Below are positions 44,129 to 54,821 of a DNA stretch of 64,000 nucleotides, piece by piece; positions within the stretch are counted from its first letter, which is position 1; each line of letters opens with the position of its first letter. The DNA is taken from assembly GCA_001939145.1 (NCBI GenBank), contig LSRX01000280.1, forward strand, positions 489,927-553,926, written 5' to 3'. The position numbers and the translations under genes are program-made. The notes beneath the pieces are model-generated. The model searched no databases. It was not told the origin of the DNA and was given only the letters and a program-made list of their open reading frames with translations. The DNA is from Symbiodinium microadriaticum. Taxonomy: Eukaryota > Sar > Dinophyceae > Suessiales > Symbiodiniaceae.

Positions 44129-44450
44129 TTGTGCCAATGCGAGTGGCACCGCATAGCTAACTCCTTATGCTGATTGTAGGGGTATGAATAGCTCTAAACC
44201 CTAAACCCTAAACTCACTTTCTCCGCTTTGTGGACAGTCGTCACGACCGGTTTGCTTCGGTCTCACCAAGCTTTAACAGGTCCAGGGTTGAACCTGTCGA
44301 GTCCGAGACACACCGCAGGGTTTAGGGTTAGGGCAGTTTAGGGTTTAGGGCTTTGGGTTTAGGGTAGGGTTAGGGTGTAGGGTTTAGCCGCACCAGGCCT
44401 AAAATCACCCGAATCGATCAATGCATTTTCAGCCATAGTGTTACCCTTAG

Positions 44451-44500
44451 CATCAAAATAGCCCAAAAGCCTTATATAATAGGGTCTTTGGGCCCAAAAT
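44451..44500. mobile_element. Family M fragment fused to TTTAGGG
   Basis: Matches 40901-40960 and 19728-19785 (CTTAGCATCAAAATAGCCC core) and then passes into TTTAGGGCTTAGGG at the point where the others continue. Confidence 0.6.
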
Positions 44501-45561
44501 TTAGGGCTTAGGGTTTTGGGAGATTCATAAGGTTTGAGTTAGATCTCTGCCTCTGCAACCCCTATACAACCTTCTGAAACCTTACATATTCCTTGATTAT
44601 AGCTTGAAGTAAACCTTGCAAAACCCTAAAAACCCTACAGAACTTTACGCAATTCCTTGATATAGTAAGGTATTCCGCTGAAATAGTTCAAGCTCCGACA
44701 AAACCCTGCAAAACCTTTCATATTCCCTCGTAAACCCTGAACCGCGACCCTAAACCTTGAACCGTAAACCCTAAACCTCTAAAGACTCTAGACCCTCAAC
44801 ACTAGCCCAAAACCTTAAACCCTAAACCCTGGTCCCTGGAGTGTCTGGGTGTGCCGAGGCCCAAGCCGATCTCCGACAGCCATCTGCCGAGCCGCATTGT
44901 AGACGCAACATTCCGTGACGCCGTACCTCGATACCAATAGTTTAGGGGTTAGGGTTTAGGGTTTAGAGTTCAGGGGTTACTGGAACAGTTTCGGGTCTCT
45001 TGGAGGTGTCTTGAAGGGTTTTCAATAGCGGTTCCATTTTACGGAGAATACATGATAATAGTGCATAGGGTTCTCGAAAGTTTCGCTAAGGGTTCACTCA
45101 GGGTTGTTTATATCTATTAACTGTTCATCACATATAGGGGCGAGCATTCAAGACGGCGCACCTCCAAACGGGTTTCGAGTACAAAGTTTTAGGTTCTTAG
45201 GGCTTAAGGCTTTTGAGTTTTAGGAATTCGTAGGATTTTATGTTTTAGTGTAGGGTAAAAGGCTTAGTTAAGGCTTTTGGGTTTTAGGATGTGGGATTTA
45301 GGATCGTCAGGTTTTTGTGGTTTAGGCTTTGGTAAAGGCTTACAGTAGTATACAAGAGCTGCCTGAGAGTAGCCCACAGGGCCCCAGGTGTCTGGTGTTC
45401 AAGGGAAAAATAGGGGCCTTAATGAGTAGAATAGGGTTTTTGCTATGCTTATAATAAGGCTTATAAGTCAAATCATGGTACAGACACCCTACTTTTCTGC
45501 CATGTAGCTACAGAGCACCCTGACACATAGAGCGAGACGGAGATACAACCAGATACGTGTC

Positions 45562-45780
45562 ATGGACGGCATCCTAGTTGCGGAGTTGCAAAGCCAAGCA
45601 AACTTCACGGTTCAAACACGGCAGGACTACATGAACCCAAACTTCCAAGGAGTCCCAGGTTATGAGCTCAAGTATGAAAAGCTGTATGCGCCTCCTCAAT
45701 TACCCGTGCCCGTGCCCGCTTTTTGGTGCTTTCGCAACTTCAGCTCACACCGGCAGCAGGGACAGGACGGATACCTTTGA
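45562..45780 (+). CDS. Possible plus-strand exon
   Basis: A 72-residue open frame from ATG with ordinary composition (DGILVAELQSQANFTVQTRQ, then PGYELKYEKLYAPPQLP). It lies where the strand bias switches to plus. No family recognised. Confidence 0.35.
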   Translation: MDGILVAELQSQANFTVQTRQDYMNPNFQGVPGYELKYEKLYAPPQLPVPVPAFWCFRNFSSHRQQGQDGYL

Positions 45781-45848
45781 GCTGTTTGGGGTGGATGTAG
45801 GTGGACCCGATCTAAAGTCCTAAGTCGAAAAAGAGACACCGAAAAATG

Positions 45849-45960
45849 TACTGATGATGATCTAAATCCTGCATTACCAACAGGACCCTAGACTATGGGA
45901 ACTATATGGTATATTCCGTAGCAAAATGGGTATAATGCAGGATTGAGATCATCAGCCTTA
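45849..45960. mobile_element. Family B TIR element at the edge of the gene-rich block
   Basis: TACTGATGATGATCTAAAT left; ATTGAGATCATCAGCCTTA right. It is the last TIR element before the block that lacks them. Confidence 0.7.
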
Positions 45961-46527
45961 TGAAGTGGGGGGAGGTTACATGCACATGTATGCTGGATAG
46001 TGATAGGGCTCTGCAGGTCTAGGTAACACGAGGTTTCAGGGGATGGGAACAAGTGGTTTAGGGTTTAGGGCTTAGGGTTTAGGGCTGATGGTTTAGGGCT
46101 TACCTTGACAACCTAACCCATGCAAATAACCGTGCATTTCAGAATAAATGTTTTTACGCTAAAACACACCAAAAAAACGCAATATCATGTTTCTTGGCTT
46201 TCTGTGGTTTTAGAGGAATTGTTGGGATTTGAGGATCTTAGCTCGAGGTCCAGACAACATGAGGCATCTGACGATCGACTGCTCTTGGCTGGAAGTGTCG
46301 ATAGAATGGGGCCCCGCTTCTCCGAGAGGCTCCTTCGTGGTCCGCCCTCCCAGTGCTTTGGTGTGTGTGTGTGTGCTTCAGTGAGGTGCATGATCAGTGT
46401 CGGTTTGCATGCACTAATCGTGATCGTGCAGATTGCTGCTGCTCAAAAAGTAGGGGAGGTTTTTGCTCCACCATGGCGGCGGCTTTTCTAGTGTGCTGCT
46501 CCGAGAAAGGTGTAAGCCTCGCCCACC

Positions 46528-46944
46528 ATGCAGGATCTAAGCCGCATCGCGGGCATCGAATACTGTTACCTGTCGCTTGCAACTTTCGGCATTGCAGGAC
46601 TCATGCAGCATCCAGATTCGTTTTGGAATGCAGCACTGGAGGCTCTTTATCCGGACCGAGAAGAGATGTGGAGTGCATGCTGTATATATGTATACATGCA
46701 TATCATTCGCATGCACATACTAAACATTTTAATCCATATGCAGGACTCTCATCCACCCGCAGATAAAATGCTGGCCGATGTGGTGGCGAACATTGAGATG
46801 AATGGCATTTGCAAGCATTTCTCAGACATGTTTGCTCGGGGTGAAGGTGGGACCCACAGCAAGGTTGCCTGGTATGATGTGTTCACTTTTTTTGGGGTTC
46901 CTGCAGCAGGAATGATCGAGATCCAGATGGGGCTTCCGAAGTGA
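46528..46944 (+). CDS. Unidentified two-exon block, plus strand
   Basis: Exon 46528-46674 encodes MQDLSRIAGIEYCYLSL onward to EEMWS; a 69-nt GC-AG intron (46675-46743, AT/CATG-rich) follows; the next exon starts GAC and runs through ADKMLADVVANIEMNG and WYDVFTFFGVPAAGM. The stop at 46944 may really be a donor. It is followed by more plus-strand blocks (47125-47399), so it is probably part of a longer gene. I recall similar helical segments in dinoflagellate proteins but cannot name a function. Confidence 0.45.
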   Translation: MQDLSRIAGIEYCYLSLATFGIAGLMQHPDSFWNAALEALYPDREEMWSACCIYVYMHIIRMHILNILIHMQDSHPPADKMLADVVANIEMNGICKHFSDMFARGEGGTHSKVAWYDVFTFFGVPAAGMIEIQMGLPK

Positions 46945-47124
46945 GTCTTGCATGCATAGGAGCATGCGATCGAAGGGGCCTCAAGCAGGCGATGCAGTCG
47001 GCACGATTTACCAATCGAGGATTGTAGGAGAGCTGCTTGAGATCACACCGGGGGAAAATATAGATTCGAGCTCCAACAAATCGTAGCCAATCGACCATCA
47101 CCAAGCTTTCCCCCACGCAGGTCG

Positions 47125-47399
47125 ATGCATGGACTTCGCCTCGTTGCCAGCTTTTGCTGGCGGTGGAGGCAGACTGTGTTCCACCGGGATTTTGTTTTCA
47201 AGGTAGCTGTGTTCTCCGGCAGGCTGCTTTTGATTGTCGTGCTCCTGGTCTTCGGTTTGCAGACCGGGCTTTTGCTTTTGTGCGGGCCTCGTTCTACAGA
47301 CTCTGGTTTTGTCAGCATAACAACCTGATCAAACCTTTGCCAGGCCTTTGGCCTCGGAAAGTCATCGGTGGATTCCTGGAGGTGCACAGGGATGGATAG
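47125..47399 (+). CDS. Possible plus-strand exons
   Basis: Two blocks, VDAWTSPRCQLLLAVEADC after a CAG|G acceptor and FADRAFAFVRASFYRLWFC followed by GLWPRKVIGGFLEVHRDG, read as coding and are bounded by plausible splice sites. They lie between the 46.5 kb and 47.6 kb blocks and are likely part of the same transcription unit. Confidence 0.35.
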
Positions 47400-47555
47400 C
47401 CAACTTAGTTTCAAGTACGGTTATCGTATGTCGCAGGTCCTCAAGCGACTCGTCAAACGGCCATTGATTGTGGTCTGTGTCTCAGCCCTCGCTCCCGACT
47501 GCTAGTATCATTCTTCATAAAAAGTGATGTTGCAAATGCGGCCTTTCCTTTGCAG

Positions 47556-49985
47556 GATTTGGGTTGCAGTTACTTATGTGTAGCAGCAATGGCAGAAGCT
47601 GCAGCTGCCAGCGAGTTGGTCCCGGTGGTGGGCCAGCAGCTTCGGGTGAGGAGGAGGACCAAGGTCCAGGTTTGGCCCGAGGAGGGCAAGCTTTCGTCAG
47701 CTTATGAGGGCAACGAAGAGATTAGAGCTTTGTTTCGAAACAACAAGCAGAAGCTGCTGGGTTGGCCCTCGCCAACGGTGGTCGGGGTGGCATCTATGAG
47801 GGCACTGTCACTCAACGTTGTGGCGGTTAAAATCGCCATTGAGATGTGGGCGACGGTTTGTCCTGAGCCGAAGGGTATTTCGGTGGACTATCTCAAGCAG
47901 GAAGCTACTTATCTAACACACATGCTTGTATAGTGCTGCTGAAACTCGCAATCGACTGTATTCATTGTGGTGCTTTTGTACTGCTGTCTCAGGTATGCAA
48001 GTTGCACGAGCTGCTCAATCCCAATGTGAACTCCCGGGCCGTATGCATCTATGTCGATGCATGGGGCCTCAAACGACTTGCCACCCTGGCTATGTCTAGG
48101 TGGAAATCGCCGATTGGAGCCCCCCGAGTTTCTAGCCTGCATGTCTGGAGTAACAGAAACTACATCAAGACGAGGCTGTCATCTATCGTACATACAGATT
48201 AGCTCAGGACAGGTCGCTACATGTCCTCTTCGAGGTTATGACAGCTGCTTGGGGTCAGGATGCACCTATTGAAGACGGGGGTGATGATCGGGACGATGCT
48301 GTGGAGGATGATGCCTACCTCCCTTTGGGTGATGCTGATGATTCTTTTCCGGCTCAGGCAGAGCATTCGGACGCCATTGCCGCGGACTCCTTGGATCGTG
48401 AGCTCTCGGCCCTTGAGTTGCGAATGCAAGAGCTTCAGAGACTTGATTGCTGTTACCACACCGTAGGACTCGACATTGGTCTTCATGTGCTCTTAACTTA
48501 GGAACGACTTGGATTCACGCAGGGCTAGTCGACTGCACGGTGCCTCGGTTGCCTTGGCATGTGTAGCACTCGAAACGAAGCGAACACAATTGCAATCCTA
48601 TAGCAGAATTAATGCTAAGGTGTTGCAGACCCTTCCAACACCGACACCATCCCGCCCGACCTCTGGGACAATTACCTTGCCGACACCCCGATCGAGATCT
48701 CTGATTCTGATTGCGAGAACATTGTTCTGAACCAGGAGTATATGCAGGCTTGCCAGGCTAGATAGCAACATAACCTAATGTGTTTGCAAACCCACATTCA
48801 TCTTAATTGGAATAATGTCCGGAGGCCGGTGATGTCGCTGGCCCAACCAGTGCTCCTGAGCTTCCTTCCGGGACTGCCGATGCCGAGCCTTCTGTTGTGT
48901 GCCGCCCAGAGTCCGCTGAACCAGGTGTCAGTTCGGGGCGGCCGCTGGCAGAAGATGAGAAGTCGCAGGATGATCCTGAGACCGGCGGTTTCGATATCTT
49001 TGCCTATAAGGCTTGCAATACGAATGGACCTACATGGCTACAGTATTTATCATAAACTTAAGCGGTTCGCTTTGTTGAGTTGATCATGAACTCGTGTCAT
49101 GTGCAGGGTGTGCCTTGCCGGCTGGAGCAACATGCTATATCCACTTCAGTTCGTGGGCATGCAAGCAAGACCGGTGAAGAGGAGGATACGGATGAGCAGC
49201 AGGAGCAGCCCGCTGGATCTGGCCGTGGCCGGGGTCGAGGTCGCAACAAGCAGGGGAAATCCTCTCGTGGTCGTGGAAGAGGTGGCCGGGGCAGAGGCCG
49301 ACGTGCTGCAGAAGCAGAGGTGACGACCCCTTCCCCAAAGAAAGCAAGAGAGTCGCCGACGAGATGCCCGAAGAGGTGGAGACCCCAGATAAGGAATCTC
49401 CGCCGCAGAAGAAGAAACCCAAAGCCAAAGCCAAGCCCGGTGCAAAAGCAAAGTCATCCCCAAAGCCAAAGGCATCCCCCAAGTCCAAGCAGGCCCCAAC
49501 ATCCAAGTCTGGTGATGAGTCTTCCTCGGCCAAGACCAGGCCAAAAAACGCCGGGAAGCCCAAGCCCGATGAGAGTCATGTTGATGATGATTGCAATGGC
49601 AATGATGCTGACAAGAAGAAGCGAAAACGCCACTCCGAAGACGAGAAGAGTTTCGCACGACGAGCCAAGCCCAAAACCACAAAAGCCCTCGCCCACTGGG
49701 CCGCAATCCGTGATGTGTTCAACTCCGACATCGCCTTGAAGCTAAAGCACCCCGGCTCGAAACAGGACCGACCTGAGTGCACCTGTATAACACATGTTTT
49801 CGCTTAGTGTTGTACTTCAGCAACTGCTTTCGTGCTTGAGTTGCATGCAACCCCTAAAGAGGACGACTTCTGGGCGATCGCGAAGCCCAAGATGCCTGAG
49901 AAGAACACGTGCACATACGAGGATTGTGTGAAGGTTGCCAAGAAAGCTGCCCGTGAGTTTCTGCTCACTGTTCCTGCAGATGAAC
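47556..49985 (+). CDS. Multi-exon gene with acidic, RG-rich and Lys/Pro-rich segments
   Basis: Exons join in frame: 47556-47900 (a likely start ATG at 47589, then MAEAAAASELVPVVG), 47993-48127, 48208-48437 and 48502 onward. Introns are 47901-47992 (GA donor), 48128-48207 (GT) and 48438-48501 (GA). The third exon encodes a highly acidic stretch (about 48265-48380). Later blocks give IPPDLWDNYLADTPIEISDSD (about 48630-48760) and an acidic Pro/Ser segment (about 48822-49070). Then come repeated RGRG motifs (about 49210-49310), KPKAKAK/PKSK runs (about 49410-49560), ALAHWAAIRDVF and EDDFWAIAKPKMPEKN. RG and Lys/Pro tracts suggest nucleic-acid binding (inference). The frame changes between the RG and Lys-rich parts. 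Downstream continuation into the 53-60 kb exons is possible but unproven. Confidence 0.45.
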
Positions 49986-50454
49986 CTTTAGGGGAGTGAG
50001 CTTCAACTTCCGGTTTATGCCAGTTGAAGATTTGCTTATTGGGGCCGTAGCAGCAATGTTGTGATGCCTTCCGCACTTTCTGTAGCCTTATCCTGCAACG
50101 ACAAAGCATATAGCTTGGGAACTTTAGATAGCCTGTTACATCCTCATAATGCAATGTCGTTCGGGTGGCTCCTTATGTGCGAGAGCAGCTACATGTTGCT
50201 TGTGTGGTTCTTTATCCGTGCTCACCGAAGATGCAGCATGCAGTCGAAAACAACCCCTGCATCCGTGCAAGCTGCCGCCGGTGCACCAGTATATTGCTCG
50301 GCATATGTTAATCTTCCCTTGACTCACCCGAACCGATCCTTAAGATTCTGCTGCTCAGGCTCGACGATGCGACGTGGCCAGTCATTCGTGGCCCGGTGTG
50401 GGGCCCTGCCGGATGATGCCTTGGATCAAGGTTTCAGCTGGCTCGCTTGATATG

Positions 50455-51124
50455 CTGTTGCAATGTTCAGTTGTCGCCGCCTTTAGCTAAACTTTAGCTA
50501 GCCTTCTGGATTTTGTCCTTCATTGCTTATCTGGTTTGCTGTCTTGCATAGCTTTGATATATGGTGTGTATATATACATACACTTGTATATATATATATA
50601 CATAGATGGAGAGTAGGGTTTCATCGCTTTAACATATACATGTTTACATACATATATATATATATATGTATAGTGGAATACATTTAGTTCGATTTGCTTC
50701 CTACTTGTATGGACTAACCTGCTTATCACACCCCTCTGGGTCTTGTACAGGTTTTGGGCCTTTGAAGGCTTTTAAAAAGCTCGATGATCACCATGGGGTC
50801 TTCAATCACTGTGCACCCGTTTTAAGCCTACACTTAACTTTGCATCAGCTGTTATAGGGGATCTGGACTGTGTTGTGTGCAGTATGATATCTATTCTGCT
50901 GAATCTTGCCCCATTGCAAAGCAGATAGTGTCTTGCAGTGAATCTTTTCTTAACATCCTATACCTTCTGTCACTCTCCCTCCCCCTTGCAGCTCTCTGAG
51001 AACCTGCATGAGCCCTTATAAATCCTAAACTCCTATAAGCCCCAAGCCCAAACCTAGACCCTTATGAGCCCCATGACCCCTAAAAGCCCTATATTATATA
51101 ACCGTAAAAGGCTCTCTCTCTCTC

Positions 51125-51164
<40 letters not shown>

Positions 51165-53240
51165 GCTCTCTCGTTTGGATTGTGCTTGGCCTTGCATGGC
51201 TTTTGGAGAAGCGAAACACTGACTCCTCGGGGCTGAGTGAAGGTCTGCTTCGATCGTTATAGGGTTGTATCTTATTATAAGGCTTATACGGGTTATAGGA
51301 TAGGGTTTATAAGCTTCGCTAGCGATAATGCCAACCCACCGGCCGGCTTGCTTCGGCCACTGCAGACAAGTCCCGGGAGATACCTGGTTGCATGTAGCCA
51401 ATCCTGTCGGGGCATATTGTTAGACAGGGCATATACAAATTGCCGGCTGTTTGAGGCTTCGATGTGACCTAGCTTGTCATCGCCGGCATATGATCTCCCC
51501 TTTGCAACCCTACGAGTACAAAACCTTGCACCCTCAAGCTTCGAGGAGCTGGGATCCAGGCAAGAAGCCTTATCAACTTAGCAGTGACCGACCTCATGGA
51601 AACCGTCAGGCAATCCTCACGCGCAGCACAGCATCTTATGGGTCCAGCCAGTCTTCTCTAAACCCTATATATATCTATGTATATATATATATATATATAT
51701 TTACACCATATATATATATATACCCTACTATAAACCCTATATATTCCCTATATAATCCCTATATAGACCCTAAACCTCGCCATTTCAAGGATGGTATGCT
51801 GTCGCACCTGGTGGCCTTTGGCTGAACTTCGGTGCTCAGGCTCGAGCTTATCATGGTGTCTCTTGGGAGTCCAGGATTTGGGCTGTATATCGGGGTGTAG
51901 ACGGTGTGTTTAAAGGCTCGGGGTTGTTTTCAAACACCAAGGATGCGAAAATGCAGTTGCCTAATTCTGATATACTCCATAAGCCAATAACCGGCCCGCC
52001 CCACAGTACACAATTGTCAAGATCGAGTCGTGAACCCCAATCGTCTTCCCAAATCCTGTCATAACCTCGACCCTGGACCGTGAACCCATATCAATCCCAA
52101 AAGCCTGTAAAAAACTCCAAAGGGTCGAGTCCTGCACCCAAATTGTACAAACCGGGACATCTTAAGGTCTCTAGATGATTGGCAGGGACGATTTCCTTCT
52201 TTAGTCTGGGCTTACGGTTTGGAGGGTTTGGGGTTGTCTGGGGTTGCCGTTTTCTAAACTCACCGAGTCCTTGATCCGAATAAAACAATCAACCCAGTCT
52301 GGATTTCCTTGGTTAGTCCAGTTTAGTGTTTTGAGGGTTTAAGTAGCTCCGATTGTGGGATGATGGTTTGGCTAAGGGATATGTGGGATTCGGGTCACAC
52401 CCCAAACGGGTCAGGGTTTTGGAGTCCCTCTATGACACATATTTAGGTAGCTATCGGTTTGAGTTCATAGGTTGGTAGTCCAATAGATGCATGGAGATTT
52501 AAGGCTGGGTCGCCCGAGATCTCGACCGGTTGCCCTTGGCCGGCCTGCCTCTCTAGACTAGCATATAGTTAGTCTTTTGCATAAGTAAGTACAAACGAAT
52601 CTTGCAGCTTGCTTAGACTTCCATTAGACTGCCTGGCTAGCTTATAAAGCAAAGCTACCCTGGGGCACAAACCTGCAATAGACTTAGACAGCGAGCTTGA
52701 TACATGCTCAGTGTTTTCCACGAGTGTCCTCATAAAGAAAAAATGCCACAGACGAACCTCTAAAGCTTACATTCAGTATTACTTGTCAAAAGTCTCTATA
52801 GTAAGTTTATATCCCTATTATAAACCCAACCCTATAAATCCTATCTATGTATACCCTAAAAACCTTTCAATCCCTAAACCCTTGTATAAGCCCTCTAAAC
52901 CCTCTTTGAAACCCTATGAACCCTACGGAAACCCTACATAGAAAATCCTATATATTAACTCCTTATATAAACCTGAAAACAACCTTACTAACCCTCCCTA
53001 TATATAAACATTTCTATATACACCATAAACCTTATAGGCTGTGTACTAACTAGCGACAGATCTATTTCTAGTCTTATATACCACCTAAAGATCTTGATTA
53101 GGACCTGCCTACATGTACAACACAATTCTTAAGGACTCCTCGGGTTCATTTGGTCAGCAAAACCGAACTAGTTAATTGAGCCCTCCCGAAATACCCCAGT
53201 ATGGCTCACAAGGGCGAATGATACGACTCAGGATGGACAT
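50455..53240. other. Stretch between the two plus-strand gene blocks
   Basis: Microsatellites and AT-rich DNA with scattered CCCTA(T/A) words; no convincing exon. It could be one or more introns or an intergenic gap. Confidence 0.45.
50550..51730. repeat. TA and CT microsatellites
   Basis: TATATA-rich runs at about 50570-50670 and 51665-51725; a CT run at 51112-51172. Confidence 0.88.
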
Positions 53241-53704
53241 TGACAAAGACAAACCGGCAGGTCAAAGTGTGTTGCCACCAGAACCCAATTAATGAAACAG
53301 CCCAGCTGCTCCAGGTGGCTGGTCTTGAGAGTGGCTACAGACTCCGCACAAGCGGTTCTCCCGTGACTCCTGGGCTGTGGGGCGGCATGTTTGGAAGACT
53401 TGAACTACTTTTCCCGCCACATCATAGTCTAATCGCAGCCAGGTAGAAATACAATGCTGACGACCCGCCTGCCTCGGGGCCCATTGAGATCATGCACCAG
53501 TGCTACTCAATTCAGAAAGGCGATAGCACATCTAGATGTCATGGTTTTGTTCCAGCAAAACCCGAAGTGTTTCTGTGTTGAAAATACACATAATTAGTGC
53601 TAAAAATCGGGATTCCAAACGATTGCGGAAATGGCCGGCCAGATTGCGGAAATGGCCGGGTAAATAGCGGAAATGGCCGGGACAGCCACTGACCCATTTT
53701 TGGC

Positions 53705-54180
53705 ATGCTTCTTGTGCATTGCACAGGCCGCAAACCCTTGAACTGTTGTTTCCTGCTGTTGAAATCGACACCGAGCAGCTCCGGAGGCGAACAGGTTTGC
53801 CGACAGACGGCCCACAGAGTCGCAGAGTCCTTGGGTAGAGTGGGTAGGGGTGTTGAGATGCCTGGGTTAGTGAAGACCGAAGACCCCGATGAACGAGACC
53901 TTGAGAAGCAGATCGAGGCTGGGTCTTCCTATGGGCTTCATCTCACCATACTACACGTATCGCAGTTTCGCAGGCCGACCGACTATGTAGTTGCTCCCGC
54001 ATGCAGGCTCTAAAGAAGAAGCAGAAGCTCCTTCAGCTGGCCAAGGCGATGCTCTATCAATTGTCCCAAACCTCGAACCCTACATTAAATATTGCCCTAT
54101 ACAAACCCTACGTAGTCGTCCTTGTCGTCGCCGCCGTGGTCGTCGTTCGTCGTCGTCGCCCGAGCATAGTCCTTGTGTGT
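53705..54180 (+). CDS. Possible exons upstream of the coiled-coil gene
   Basis: Open blocks include MPGLVKTEDPDERDLEKQIE (about 53860-53950) and, in two competing frames, KEEAEAPSAGQGDALSIVPN or LKKKQKLLQLAKAMLYQL (about 54004-54075). They precede a TG microsatellite intron and the Glu/Gln/Ala coiled coil on the same strand. Splicing not resolved. Confidence 0.3.
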
Positions 54181-54640
54181 GTGTGTGTGTGGTTGTGTGC
54201 AGGTGAGTGTGTGTGTGTGTGTGTCTTTGGGGTTGTGTGTGTTTCTTTCGGTGTGTGTGTGTGTGCCATGTAAACATTTCCCGAATGGGTCCATGGTACG
54301 AGTATACATGTGTACATGTTACAGGAGCACACACACATATACAAGGAAGAGTCGTTCAATTACGCACATACACACACATATATACATGTATATATATATA
54401 TATAGAAATATATGTAGGGTAGTTGCACAGATTCGACAGAGAGGACACGAGAGGTCCGAACATATAACACAAGGAGACACCTTGATCGTATATTTGCTTA
54501 TATGTGCATACACCTGGACACATAAGCACATGTACAGACACACTCACACATACATACATACATACATACATACATACATACATACATGCATGCATGCATG
54601 CATGCATACATACATACATATATAATATAAATATATATAT
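54165..54640. repeat. TG, TA and CATA/CATG microsatellites
   Basis: Just upstream of the coiled-coil exon; likely intronic or intergenic. Confidence 0.88.
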
Positions 54641-54821
54641 ATATATGAACATATAGACATCTAAATTCCAATCAGGTTGTAGTGGCTCGTGGCTTCAGTG
54701 GCTGCAAGCACACCGCCGAATGTAGGGTTTCTCCAGGACAGGGTCTGTGCACTTATGTGGAGGGCTTTAGTCTGATATATAGGAGCATCCAAGGGTTCCG
54801 TTAGGTTGCCTTAATTCGGCA

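Noticed and set aside
53690-53712. Possible spliced-leader relic (CCCATTTTTGGCATG)
   Set aside because: Only a loose match, with no CCGTAG start and no CTCAAG end.
54080-54652. His/Thr and Cys/Val-rich long frames
   Set aside because: Products of TG, CA and CATA microsatellites.
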